Of a stretch of DNA of 64,000 nucleotides, positions 1-11,540 are shown piece by piece. The translations under genes and the position numbers were made by a program. Numbering within the stretch: the stretch's first letter is position 1; every line of letters begins with the position of its first letter. The notes under the pieces were generated by a model. It made no database searches, was not told where the DNA came from, and saw nothing but the letters and a program-made list of their open reading frames with translations. Origin of the DNA: Brachionus plicatilis (lineage: Eukaryota; Rotifera; Eurotatoria; Ploima; Brachionidae). The stretch spans positions 2,033,307 to 2,097,306 of the forward strand of contig QEOQ01000207.1 of assembly GCA_010279815.1 (NCBI GenBank), read 5' to 3'.

Positions 1-1217
1 CTCAATTTATTTCAACAAAATAAAGCAAATCTTAAAAATTAAAAAAGAAAATGTAAACAATTCAATTTTTTTTAAAACTTATTTTACAAGATGTAATTTA
101 TTTGAATCATTACTACAAATTTTTTGGAATAAAGAATTAAACATTTTTAGCCTATGAATTTAAAATAATTCTATTTAGTTCTAATTGCAGATAATTTAAT
201 TTTCGAATAACAAATTTATAATTTCTGTCATAAAGAATAATTTTTAAAAGTAGCAAAAAATAAAGAAAACATGAACGTATTTTAATTAACCCAAATAGAT
301 TTAAAAAAATTAAAAATAAATAAATAAATGCATGAAAATTTTTTTCAGCTAATTGATTTTTTACAGTGCTAATTTATTTTGAACACCACTAATAGATTTT
401 ATTTTCCGCTAATCAATTTTTATTTTTTAAATAAAATAATACTAAAACTACTAGAACTAGTTTTGGAAACATATAATTGCGGGAGCTAGTAGGTTAGATT
501 ATTGTCATATACCTTTAGAAAAAAAATGTTTACCAAAAATTTAACAAAGAAATGTGCTTGGGTTTAATAAAGCTGATTTGTTTAAGCATTTGAAAAATAT
601 TTTTATGAATTTTTACTTGAATTTCTGCAACACAGGACGAAATTGTTCCTTGATTTATGTTGAGTTTTTTTTTGTATTTGTGACTTGTTGCATTTCTTTG
701 TAGAGATTTTTGGCCTATTTGAGAAAAAGTTTTTAAAACCTAAAACAAATGCAACATCAATAATAGATTCATGATTTTCTACTTTGACAATATGCCTATT
801 TTAATAATAAATTTGGCTGACTATGATATCGAAGAAGTTCAAATTTTTTTGAAAATTTCAATAATTTTATTTTTTTTTAGTTGATAAAAAAATTTTATAA
901 ATTTATTTTGACAAAAAAGTTTGTTAGTAAACTTCTAAAAAATCTCACCGACAAATTTTTTTTATACAAACAACAAAAACTTGATAAATTTGTAAATCAT
1001 AAATAATTCATTACACCCTTTAGTTTAAATAAAGAAAAGTTAGACTACAAAAAATCTGAAATAAATAAAGACCAAACAGACAATCATTTTCAAAAATATT
1101 TAATAATTGCCTCTATTTCTATTTATAATTTTTATTAAACAAAAATATCCGGAATGGATTTCTCAAAAAATTCCCTTATTCTAAAATAAAAATTATATGA
1201 ATAAATAAACAAAAATC
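1..1217. other. AT-rich intergenic sequence
   Basis: No open frame, RNA gene or repeat was recognised. The right end (about 1080-1217) should contain the 3' UTR of the minus-strand TBC1D20-like gene that stops at 1218. Confidence 0.5.
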
Positions 1218-3242
1218 TCAAAAATCTTTGAGAGTTAAAAACTGATAAAACTTGGATACTAAATCCGGAGTGTCTTTTATACCGTTCGAATTTAAGGCAT
1301 ACATGGCCACCGCGGCTACCCCTACGGTAAATGTTAACCCAAATAAAAATTTATTTGGTTTTAACCGGTTTTCTCTTAAACGAATCAAAGAAAAATTCTT
1401 TTTCTTAACTATTCTGTTATTTTTATTTGCCTGCTGTTCGTTCGAGTTCTTATCTTTTTTATAACGTTGTCTCAAATAAGTTTCTTCTTCCTTTTTTCTT
1501 TTCAGTTCCTCTTCTTCTTGTAATAATTGACTAAAAAATAAAATTTTTATAATAATTTATTTCTCTCCTTTCAATATTTTTTACCATTTTTTCAACCATT
1601 TTTCATTTAGCTCTTCTAGATCATCCGGAGGGTAGGCTTCAAAAAGTTCCAAAGCTGATTGAATGAAATTTTCGATTTGCTCACTACTGTCAATATTTGA
1701 TGGAATTTTGGTTATTACTGTATGCAATGATGCCATATCGCAGTCGATTTCAAGAATCATTTCGGCTTGATTTGACACAATCTTAAGGGAATTTAATTAA
1801 AATTTTGATTCGTCAGACCACTTCAAGTTTTGAAAATTTTGAGTAAAATAATTACGACGGCTCCTAGATAAACTGGCATAAGTGGATGTGAAGCAATAAA
1901 AAAGTCGTATAGTCTTAGAATTATTTTCAAATTATCCATTACATGGCTATACCATGTAATTAGCCAGCTGAGACCAAATATAACACCAAGTTCTGCCCTT
2001 AAAATAAATTAATTTTCACTTTTTGAAAATAAAAAAATTAAATCTAAATTAATCTAACCTTTGAATGTGTTCTGAAACCTGAGAATCTATTGTGTCGATT
2101 AATGGCATAATGTTCAATAAAAGTTTTAGTGTACCTTCCATTGTACTCTCCATGTAAGAGCTTAAAATTTAAAATTCGAACAATTCATCATGTTTAAATC
2201 TTTTTATAACTTTTTTTCTCAAAACAGAAAAAAAAACTAAAACTTACGTAAGGTGAGTAAGAGTTATGTGTTCTATTAATGGAATACAATTGCTTACACC
2301 TGAGACCAGCAGAAATGTAATACATATATCATGATATCCTTGGTAATAGTGTAAATTTTCATGTTTGATCAAAATTTTACAAATAATATCGATCAGTTGA
2401 TTTTGAAGCTTGTGTCTCAGGTTGTCACTAATTTCTTTAAGTTAAAAGTTTAAATCATTTAATTAAAAATTAATTTGAACATAATAAAACCTGGAGGAAA
2501 TCTTTTTAAAGTTCGAACAACATCCAGGGTTACTTGGTTATAGTACTTGTTATTTTTTATTTGACTTTCACCTAAATTAAAACAATATAAACTAATTGCT
2601 AAAAAATGTTTGAAAAATTTGAACTAACTCATTTGATCATAAATTTTTAATGAAGAATCAATGAGTGCATTAGGCGAACTCATTGATTTATTTTTATACA
2701 AAATCAATATGGGCCAAGCTTTTTGACGAAATTTTTTGTTCACAAAACCATACTTTTCAATTGCTTGTTTTCGTATTTCTTCATAATTATCAAAATTTAA
2801 ATCAAGTGACTCCAGTTTCTTAATTTTTAGACGTTTTTCTTCATTTTCTTCAAAATCATCATCTTCGTCATTTAAAAACTCCTCAAACTCTTTATTTGTC
2901 AACTTATCATCCATAAAATCGAAAGTTTCATTATCTTCTTCCTGGTTACATGAATCGTCATCAGCGGGCTCATTCAAAGATTTATCAATGGAATCAATGC
3001 AAAAATTGCTTGTTCTAAAATTAGAATTTTCCAAAGATGATGCCAGGGTTTTAGGCTCTTCGATGGATGGGGCATCTTGAAAATGATATTTAATGATATT
3101 TATTTAAAAAAAATTAATTTTTACCATAAAATACATTATTATAATCACTCAAAGCACTTGCTAATGAATCAGTATCATCATCGTCTACATTATCACAGTC
3201 TATGAATTTAACCGAGTCGATTTTACCAGCATGACTGCTCAT
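1218..3242 (-). CDS. TBC1D20: TBC1 domain family member 20-like Rab GTPase-activating protein
   Basis: Eight exons joined by short GT..AG introns give a complete gene. The start ATG is at 3242-3240 (MSSHAGK...), and exon 1 ends at 3125. Exon 2 begins at 3075 and carries an acidic N-terminal region, then the start of the TBC domain (KFRQKAWP). Later exons encode LKRFPPG, the YYQGYHD motif holding the glutamine finger, LSWLITWYSH, and DCDMASLH. The last exon (from about 1520) encodes a basic stretch followed by a hydrophobic segment (KFLFGLTFTVGVAAVAMYAL), the C-terminal membrane anchor typical of TBC1D20. Family knowledge: TBC1D20 sits in the ER membrane and stimulates GTP hydrolysis by Rab1 (and Rab18), controlling ER-to-Golgi traffic. 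The acidic extension (roughly residues 45-100) is longer than in vertebrates. Order and motifs fit well; individual splice sites are read by eye. Confidence 0.93.
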
Positions 3243-3651
3243 GTCAGGTGATATTCGATGTCAAGTCAATGATTAAAAATTTTTGACCGATTTTCAACTC
3301 TAAACAATTTTTGTTGACAACTTTTTTTCAATTAAAATTCCATTAATGAATCACGACTGATTCAAGGTCTGGACAGAAATTTTGAAATTTTATGGCGTAA
3401 TTTTGCTTTGGAATAATTTTGATAGATAATTTTTCTGTATTAATGAAATTGCAAAGTAAAATAAGAAAAATTAAAATTTTTATTACTAAAGATATGCTCT
3501 TAACAAAATTAATACACAGAATAATATTTGCATTAGTTGCATTTCTAGAAAATTTAAATATTAGGCAAAATGAGAACGTAATTAAAAAGGATCTAAGTTT
3601 AAAAGAGTTTTAACTAATGTTTCAAAAAATGAGAACCTAAAAATTATAATT

Positions 3652-4212
3652 AATCTTTATTTAATAAAAAATTTTTTTTTCATTCTAAAATTTCAATTTA
3701 AACTATCAAAATTAGATTAATAAAATGTCATTTCTTTAAAAAAAAATGAATTTAAATAATCTTAAATTCAATAATTTTTAATAAATTACATGTAATTAAA
3801 GAATAAAAATTATATATTATACTAGATGGATTTTTTGAATAATCTAGTTTTTAATTATTTGTCTGAGTTACAGTTTTAGAAAAAAAGGGAAATAAATCTA
3901 TAATTTTTCTCTACATTTTTTTTATATTTTTCTGATTTTAAATATTTGACTGTTCGAAAAAATAATTTAGTCTTATAATATGATATAGCTCTTCTTGATA
4001 TTAACTTTAAATCAAAATTCTAGATTTACGAATAGAATGATTCTATTCTTATATCTAGAATTTAGATTTCATCAAAATGAATAAAGATCATTATTAAATT
4101 AATTCAATATTTTTGTCAAAAAATTAATTAATCTTAATTTAAGATTTTTTTTTAATTCTCAAATTTCAATTTTAACTATCAAAATTACATTAATAAATTT
4201 TCATTTCTTAAA
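3652..4212. repeat. Direct repeat pair flanking a hairpin
   Basis: Blocks of about 90 bp at 3652-3742 and 4126-4212 share a recognisable order of words (aatttcaattt..aactatcaaaatta.attaataaa..tttcatttctt) with scattered substitutions. Between them, 4016-4062 forms an imperfect palindrome with arms of about 23 nt (left arm begins aattctagatt, right arm ends atctagaatt). The layout could be a decayed duplication or a small element with its flanks. Confidence 0.55.
4016..4062. repeat. Imperfect palindrome (hairpin)
   Basis: The two arms of about 23 nt meet almost without a loop around the centre 'aatgatt'. Only two or three positions mismatch. It lies midway between the two direct-repeat blocks. 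No coding sense is seen. Confidence 0.6.
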
Positions 4213-6614
4213 GATAATTTAAAGACAATAAATTTTAAAAAAGATAGCAAGGAATATCACATGTTTTTCGTACAGTAAGGCTGACTAGTACTACAGTTAT
4301 AGATAATAAATAATACCAATCGATAAAGTTGATAAAAATTTGGATTCTATTTCTCAAGTAAATGATCTTTTCTAATTATTCGACAGTTATATCTGACATC
4401 ATATCATAGTCACAACTTAACAAAGTCTTTAAATATTTTAATGCAAAGATTAAACCTTCTCTAAAATCTTCTTATTTAAGCATGAAAAAGACCATTGTGA
4501 AATTTCCCAAAGCTCTATGAAACTGCAAAACTTGCTTTAATCACATAAAAAAAAATAAAAAAATTACGAAATAGAAATTTCAAAAATTTATCTTTGTTTT
4601 TTTAGGTAATTCCTATTGTGATAGAAAGAAAAGATTAATTAGTCTATAAATAGTTTTATAAACACAATTAACGTTAAGTATATTAAAATTAATAAACTTT
4701 TAATCTAATAAATATTTGGAGTTTAATTTTTTTATTATTACTTGTAGTAGCAATAAACAATCCGATCCTTTTTGGGCTACAATTTTTTAATTATAATCTT
4801 TAATTCACAGGCAAAGCACATACTAGCTTTTTTTAACTTTAATTTCGAAAATACCATAATGTAAAAAGAGAGACTTAATTTGTTAAATGAATATGGGATT
4901 AATCTGAGATCCTATTTCCTTTATGACTTGCAAGTTTTAAGGAAATAAAAAATTTCAAAAAAATTTAATTTTGAATAAGTTAAAATATATATTTTAATAT
5001 TGCCGAATAAATTTTTTACTTACTCTACACCAGTAGTATCCATACTTCCTTTTGACTCAGTGGACTTGGACATAATAAATCTTAATTTTGCTTCCAACAG
5101 AATCAACTATTAATAATTTTCGATTTATTTTGATTCGTTCAAATTCGTTTTTCCAACTTGGTTGGTATAGTTAAGGTTTTCTAGCTCAGTAAAATTTCTT
5201 TATACTCCCTTTTTTTATAATTAATTTTTAACTAAAATAAAACCCAGGACGCAGTAGAAAAAAAAACTCACTTTAAATTTAGAAAATTTTAAAAAGTTAA
5301 ATATCTTTGCAAGTATGCGTTTTAGCAAAATTTTTCCGAGGGGATGCTACGTTATTTTTTGTCGAATAAATATTCCAAATCTATCCAAAACTTCTTTATA
5401 TCATTAGAAAAGAATAAGCAGAACAAACTTTAGCATTTAACCAGAATATCTCACCTATAATTGGTAGAGGACTTTTGGCATATATTGAAACATTCTCAAA
5501 CAACTCTCTCTGGCCGACGAATTATGCAATCAAAACCGATTACGGTCTGAACGGTGAATGCTTTAGAGTCAATGAATTTTTTTTTTCAAATGATTTCCTT
5601 GGGCAATTTGGGAAATTTTGCCATCAATAGAGCATCAATTTAAAATTAAAAACTTATTACATTAATAAATTTTTTGATTTAGAAAAGAAGAAATTTCTAA
5701 TGCACCGATAAAAATAACTTGATTTTTATTAAAAATTTTTTTTTAAATAGAATTCAAATAAATTTTAAATTCTCCAAAATAAATTAATAAAAGTTTGTTG
5801 TTTATTAGTATTCAGGGGTTATAAGCATCAATTACAATTATTTTTTTTCCTTTAAAAAGAATCAATAAATAATGTTTGATATTATTGAATATCTCATTAT
5901 TTTTTGACTTATGGAAAATTTATCGAATTTTTTAAACAATTCATTAAATAAATAATTTAATAAAAAAGAATTTTTTTTAATGATTTTAACAGTTTTTAAA
6001 GGAATAATTAATTTTTACTATTTGTTAAAACAGAACAGAACAAAATGATAAACAATTTAGTTAACCTTTTTTATAAGAAATTCAAAATTAGTTTTTTGAA
6101 TGTAACATGCTGCAACATAATAGTTGAATTATAGTCAAAGTTCTAGTAAAACTGCAAATTTAGCAGAAATTAAATTTCAATATTTTTTAGCGAAGTCAAT
6201 TTTGCAGAGATTTTGAAATTCATTTACAGACTCCAACAATTGATGCAACTATGTATGTTGAACCATATTGCATACACAGAACTAGTTTTGAACTTCCTAA
6301 AAAAAAATTATTTTTTATCATTGTATCATTTCTCAAAACCATCTTGTATCAATTTAGAAGTAATTGATCGTCAATAAAGTAAACAAAAAGTCACATGCAA
6401 TGTTTTGAGTGAACAGATTAGATAAAAGGTAGTCAGATTGGAATCATTTTATCAAACAACGTCCAGCACGATAACGCAAAAGAAAAAAAGTAACTTTATT
6501 CAAATTTTAAACATTTGTTAAATAAATTTTGCTTTTTTCTCTTTAAAATTTTGATATAAAATAAAGTATGAATTAAATTTATTTGAATTAAATTTATCAA
6601 ATTTTGAATATAAA

Positions 6615-7319
6615 ATGTATAACGGAATTGGTTTAAATACCGCAAGAGGAACAGGAACAAATGGCTATGTTCAGCGCAATCTGAGTTTTGTCCGAAAAGT
6701 AAAAGAGCATGTTGAGTATAAACCGGACGAGGAAAAGAAAAAACTTGACGAATATGCTAGCCGTCGAGGAAATGCTGAACTTTTGCTACATGAGCGAAAA
6801 AGAAAAATTGAAGTCAAATGCGCTGAACTGGAGGACGAACTTGAAGAAAAAGGCTATTCAACAGAAAAAATTCAAGTTAAAGTTGACGAGTTTAGAAGAA
6901 AACTCCAGGAGAAAGAATTCAAAAAAGATGAATTTGGTGGTGAATTTGAATTTGACGAATTTGGCCGACCAGTTGCTACCGATACTCATAAAATAGCCGA
7001 AGCAAATGAGCTCAAGAACAGAAGGCTAAGAGAAGCGTTTGGTCTGGGTGAATTTGACCCCGCCACTTTGGCAGAAACGCAAAAAAAGACGAGAGAAGAA
7101 ACTGAAAAAAGAATAAAAAATGATGAATGGATTGATCCCGATGCAATAGATGATGACTATGATGACGAGTATGATCAGCACATACAAAAAAGAAGACTAG
7201 CTAGTCAAATAGTGGTTGTCAATCAACCAGAAAAAATTGCTGAAGAACCTGTTCAAATTGAACAAAAAAAAACAGAGAAAAAAATGGAAAAAAAGAAAAA
7301 AAAAAGCAAATCTCCAAGC

Positions 7320-7350
<31 letters not shown>

Positions 7351-8501
7351 CTTCATCATCATCTTCATCAAGTTCTTCATCGTCAGAATCAAGCGAGTCC
7401 GAAGATGAAAAAGTTAAAAAAAGAAAATTAAAACAAAAACAAGATGACATAAAACGTCCCAAGAGATTGTCTCCCGAAAAACATGCTAAAAAATCACCTG
7501 CTGACCAAGCTTCTTTTGATAAAAATGGTGAAAAAACAAGAAAGAGTAGAAAAAGTAAATCCAAAAGTGCTGAAAGAGGAACAATGTCTAAAATCAGGTC
7601 TGATAAGGAAAGAATAGAGAATCGATCCGAGAAAAATTCTGAGCTAGAATCAAAAAAATATGAGTCAAAAGAAAATAAGAATAATAGAAGCAGGCAATCG
7701 CCCAGAGATGACCATAGGGACGAAAATAAATCTAAAGTTAATGCAAGACTGGAAAAAGAAGAATCAAAAAATAGAATATCCGAGAAACATGACAAAAGAG
7801 AAAAAGAAATAACTGAGTCTAGACAAGAGACAAATACAAAAGATCGTAGCAATAGAAGGCGGACACCGGACAGAGAGTCTAGAGTAAAAAGTCCTTCACG
7901 GTACGAGAGGAAAGAAAAAGTTGTGAGAAAATCAAAATCTCCCTCATTAAATAAGGAAGAAAGAAGAAAAAAATCGCGGTCTCGTGACAGAAATGAACAG
8001 TCCAGACCCGATAGAAATCGAAGGCCAAGGAGCAAGTCCAGATCTCCGCGAAGATTTGAAAGAAGCGACCATCGAGAAAGTAAACGAAAAGCAAGCAGAT
8101 CTCCTGGTAGAAGAGAAAAAGAAAGATATTCGCGACAACGAACTAGATCGAGGTCCAAAGATGAAGATTATCAAAGAAGATATGACAAAAGTAGAAGAAA
8201 ATCGGCTGATCCAAGTGAAGCAAAAATTGAGCAAAAAATTGAGCCAAAAAAGGATTCTAAATCGAGAGCTTATCGCTCCAAATCTCCTCCATCTCGAAAT
8301 GAAGATTCACATAAAGTTCTCAAACAAGAAGATAAACATGAGAGACCAAAAAACAAGAAAAAGTATTCTGATGAGAGTTCATCGTCGAGTTCCGAATCAT
8401 CGTCCGGCTCGTCTAGCGAGTCATCGTCTGATTCTTCGGAAGAATCTGATTCATCCCGTTCATCAAGAGGCTCAGATAAAAGACACAAAAGACGTAAATA
8501 G
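6615..8501 (+). CDS. SRRM2: SRRM2/Cwc21-like serine/arginine-rich splicing factor
   Basis: One uninterrupted 628-codon frame. The N-terminus MYNGIGLNTARGTGTNGYVQ is the diagnostic start of SRRM2 (yeast Cwc21), the segment that binds the spliceosome core near Prp8. Residues of about 55-105 (LLHERKRKIEVKCAELEDELEEKGY) form the cwf21 domain. A poly-serine run of about 26 residues follows at about 236-262. The rest is a basic RS/KS-rich low-complexity tail with many SPS and RSRS motifs, ending in a second Ser-rich block and KRHKRRK. Family knowledge: SRRM2 is a nuclear-speckle scaffold and pre-mRNA splicing cofactor. At 628 residues it is much shorter than the mammalian protein (over 2,700) but much longer than yeast Cwc21. 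The start is fixed by the conserved MYNGIGL. A likely poly(A) signal (aataaa) lies near 8600. Confidence 0.95.
7319..7390 (+). repeat. (TCA)n trinucleotide repeat coding poly-serine
   Basis: Nearly pure TCA/TCT/TCG codons form a coding microsatellite inside the SRRM2-like gene. The run begins as about nine perfect TCA units and becomes interrupted downstream. Length variation between individuals would be expected. Confidence 0.85.
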
Positions 8502-8802
8502 TTGTCAAAATTTTGAGTTTATTTTAAAACAGGTAAATCTATACATTGGTTATGTGTTCTTTGTAAACTAAAGAAAGACTAGCTTTGTCTTCGTACAAAA
8601 ATAAAGTCAATTTTTTTTTATAATATTTTTTAATTTAGAGATAAATAAATTTTTTAAAACTAAGCGATAATTTTATTTTACTTTTATCACTAAAAATTAG
8701 GTTATAAAAAATCAAATAAAATTCATATTTAAATTTTATGCTTTTGCTTAATTTTCTTTTAAATTAAATATTTAAAGGTGTGCATTTTTAATAAAATATT
8801 CT
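8502..8802. other. Intergenic spacer, 301 bp
   Basis: It holds the 3' UTR of the SRRM2-like gene, with an aataaa near 8600, and the promoter/5' UTR of the first TMEM144-like gene. No other feature is seen. Confidence 0.5.
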
Positions 8803-9882
8803 ATGGACGCTTCAGACAGTAATTCAACTTCATTGCCAGCCTATTCGGGCTTTTTGTTTCTCATAGGTTCGTCGGTTTTTTACGGCAGCAATTACCTTCC
8901 AGTGAAACAGTTCGAAACCGGTGATGGAATGTTTTTTCAGCTGGTATTGTGCATTGCTATTTGGACTGTGGGCTTCATTGTCAATTGTGTGCGAAATTTT
9001 CCACAATTTTATCCGCTACCTCTTCTTGGTGGATTCCTATGGGCAGTAAGATAAAAAAAGAATTTTTTAGACAAATTTTCTACAAAATCAGTTTTTTTCC
9101 AGACCGGAAATGTAAACACTGTGCCGATAATAAGAACAATTGGCATAGGCATGGGTTTGCTTATATGGGGTTCTCTGAGTTTGATAACTGGTTGGGGGAC
9201 TGCTAGATTTGGATGGTTCGGTTTAGATCCAAATGTACCATCAAATTTGGCAATGAATTATGTTGGTATTGTGCTAGCTTTAATTTCAGCAATCTTTTAT
9301 ATATTTGTAAAATCCGAAACTAGAACAGCCCAAGTCGATTCAGTCGACTCGACTAATTCAACTCAAGTTTTGATCAGCTCAGATGAAAGTCAACTAGATT
9401 TTTTTGATAGACTAAGCCCCGTCAGAAAGAGGCTGATTGGTATTAGTTTGGCAATAACATCTGGTATACTTTATGGCCAGTGTAATACGCCTGTCTTGTA
9501 CACAACGCAAATACATGAATCGAAAAATTATCTAGATTATATGTTCTCTTATTATACAGGAATTTTGCTAGGCTCATTGGGATATTTTGTACTTTATTGT
9601 GCGCTCAAAAAAAACAAGCCGATGATTTATCCACAGATTATTTTGCCTGGTCTTGTATCCGGATGGATGTGGGGTGTCGCAAATGTATGCTATTTTTTGG
9701 CAACAAACGCTCTAAATCAAGCGATTTCATTTCCAATTTCTAATTGTGGCCCGCCAATTATTGCCAATTTTTGGGGAATTTTTTTGTATAAAGAAATAAA
9801 GGGAAAGCGCAATCTGTTGCTATTAGGATCCGGATTTTCTGTTGCCATAGCTGCGTCTGTACTAATTGGTCTTTCCACTTAA
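8803..9882 (+). CDS. TMEM144: TMEM144-like membrane transporter, tandem copy 1
   Basis: Two exons: 8803-9045 and 9103-9882, with a 57-nt intron (GTAAGA...CAG). The product is 340 residues, matching the roughly 345 of human TMEM144. The phase is exact: ..GGFLWA joins TGNVNTVPII... Hydrophobic segments alternate with short loops through the whole length, giving about ten membrane spans, with a polar loop near residues 165-200. Conserved blocks shared with copies 2 and 3 include NYLPVKQFETGDGMFFQL, GGFLW.TGN.NTVPII, YTGI, ILPGL.SGWMWG.AN and YKEIKGK. Family knowledge: TMEM144 belongs to the drug/metabolite transporter superfamily and is predicted to carry carbohydrates, but its substrate is not established. 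First of three head-to-tail copies. Confidence 0.93.
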
Positions 9883-10335
9883 TTAAAAAATAAAATTGTT
9901 TTTTTATTAAAAATATTATTAGTTAATAAAATTTTTTAAAAAAAAGTTTTTCTATTTATAAACTGAGCTTGATTTCTCAGTATTTCTTTAATAAATTAAC
10001 ATCTGTTAATATTATGTATTATATCTCATTATTTTTATTAATATCAACTAATAAAAATAACAAGACCTAAAAATTTAAAAAGTATTTCTTTTTCAGTACT
10101 TTTCTATGTGTTATGTGCAAGGAGCTACCATAGGTGACCTCCTAGTAGGCCACCTCTGCAAGCTAGTCTTGTTGTAGCTTATTTATATTATTATTATATT
10201 ATTATTACTATTATCAAAGTTCTTTACTAGATAAGAGAGCTCAAAAATTAAATCTATTACATAAATAAAATTTCTTATTTTTGTCGATTAAATTATTTAA
10301 TTGAATAAGATTATATGCTTTAGTATCAAGAAAAA
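9883..10335. other. Intergenic spacer with a SINE-like insert
   Basis: A 453-bp spacer between TMEM144-like copies 1 and 2. It contains a short GC-rich element with an (ATT)n tail (10105-10215) and otherwise AT-rich sequence. Confidence 0.6.
10105..10215 (+). repeat. SINE-like GC-rich element with (ATT)n tail, copy 1
   Basis: A GC-rich core (gcaaggagctacca .. tctgcaag .. cttgttgtagctta) stands out from the AT-rich surroundings and runs into a TTA/ATT microsatellite. The same core words recur at 18686-18812 (same strand) and 63596-63675 (opposite strand), each with a simple-repeat tail at the equivalent end. No RNA polymerase III box A/B pair could be assigned, so the class is inferred from structure only. 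Confidence 0.6.
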
Positions 10336-11540
10336 ATGCTCAATGTAACTACCACGGATGTCGCGTCTTTTTCAACTCAAGGAATCATAAATTTTGTTTG
10401 CTTATTTACAGCTAGTGTTTTTTTTGGTGGAAATTATCTTCCAGTTAAACACTTTGAAACTGGTGATGGGTATTTTTTTCAATTAATTGTTTGCATCGGA
10501 ATATGGCTCAGTAGTTTGGCTATAAATTGGTATAAAAATAACCCTCAATTTTATGCACTACCCATTCTGGGTGGATTAATTTGGTCATCAGGAAATGTAA
10601 ACTCTGTACCAATTATCAAATGTTTAGGAATTGGTTTTGGATCACTTTTTTGGAACATAATCGGTCTATTGGCTGGATGGGGAAATGCAAGATATGGATG
10701 GTAAAAATATGTGGAAATTTTTTTTTCTCAAATGACTATTTTACTTTAGGTTTGGAGTTAAACCACAAATTCCTTCCAATGTTTTTATCAACTATCTTGG
10801 TGTAGCCTTTTGTGTAGCCAGTATAATTCTGTTCTTGTTTGTAGACGTAGAAATGGACATGGAAGAAAGTAATCAAGAAATAGAACCTCTAATAAACCGA
10901 TCTGAACAAACTATTCAAAATAGTATAGATAATTGTAAAAAGTTGGACGTTTTTGATCGAATGAGCGTAAAGGTTAAACGCATTGTTGGAACTATTTTAT
11001 CCATTTTTACAGGTGCTATGTTCGGTTTAAGTCTAACCCCAATTTTATACCTAGTAGATAATTATCCTGATGCATCGCCTGATTACAATATGTACGCTTT
11101 TTCTTATTCAACTGGGATTCTCTTAGGATCATTAATTTATTTTGTCATCTACTGCATAATTAAAAAGAATAGACCAGATGTTTATCCAGAATCAATTTTA
11201 CCTGGTCTTGCTGTTGGTAAATATTTTTTTATTTTAAGTATTCATTTGATTTAAAATAATATAAAATAAAGGATTGGTTTGGCAAGTAATTCAAATTAAT
11301 TTTCCGCAAGAGTTCGATCTTAAGTTTAAATTTTAGATAGCAAATACTTGTTTTTTTGTAGCAACAAGTAATTTGGATCAAGAAATTACGTTTCCGGTTG
11401 TTAACTGTGGACCTTGTGCGGTAGCTTTTATAATTGGACTGTTGTACAAGGAAATTAAGGGTAGAAAAAATTTTATTCTAATTTTCATTGGAATTATGCT
11501 CACAGTCACTGGATCTATTTTATGCAGCTTGTCTAAATGA
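10336..11540 (+). CDS. TMEM144: TMEM144-like membrane transporter, tandem copy 2
   Basis: Four exons: 10336-10700, 10750-11216, a 14-nt micro-exon 11272-11285, and 11337-11540. The reading frame closes exactly and gives 349 residues. The micro-exon encodes the LVWQ that aligns with WMWG of copies 1 and 3, and is followed by IANTCFFVATSN. The copy lacks the first intron (after GG.LW) that copies 1 and 3 share. It has a private intron inside the RYGW|FGV codon block and another flanking the micro-exon. Membrane topology and conserved motifs (NYLPVKHFETGDGYFFQL, YKEIKGRKN) match the family. GLVWQ in place of GWMWG is a divergence in an otherwise conserved segment. If the micro-exon were skipped the frame would shift, so correct splicing matters. 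Probably functional, but the most diverged of the three. Confidence 0.88.

Larger units (their letters stand above)
3243..6614. other. Intergenic region with repeats and possible gene fragments
   Basis: AT-rich spacer between two divergently transcribed genes. It holds a duplicated block of about 90 bp (3652-3742 and 4126-4212) with a hairpin between the copies, a possible orphan first exon on the minus strand (5073-5024), and an unusually protein-like open stretch on the plus strand (5418-5630). The 64-codon frame at 3419-3613 is composed of ordinary AT-rich codons and is probably chance. The last few hundred bases should hold the promoter of the SRRM2-like gene. Confidence 0.5.

Noticed and set aside
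3419..3613. 64-codon plus-strand frame
   Set aside because: It has Lys/Ile/Asn/Leu content typical of chance frames in AT-rich DNA, with no splice or family support.
4376..4471. Minus-strand 31-codon stretch EDFREGLIFALKYLKTLLSCDYDMM...
   Set aside because: It looks protein-like, but it starts right after a stop, its phase does not fit the orphan exon at 5024-5073, and the length is within chance.
7253..8158. 301-codon antisense open frame (Leu/Ser/Phe-rich) across the SRRM2-like gene
   Set aside because: It is a shadow of the RS/poly-Ser coding sequence on the other strand; its composition simply mirrors Lys/Arg/Ser/Glu codons.
7984..8571. 195-codon plus-strand frame overlapping the SRRM2-like gene
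   Set aside because: It is a shifted-frame shadow of the RS-rich tail; the conserved family protein is in the other frame.
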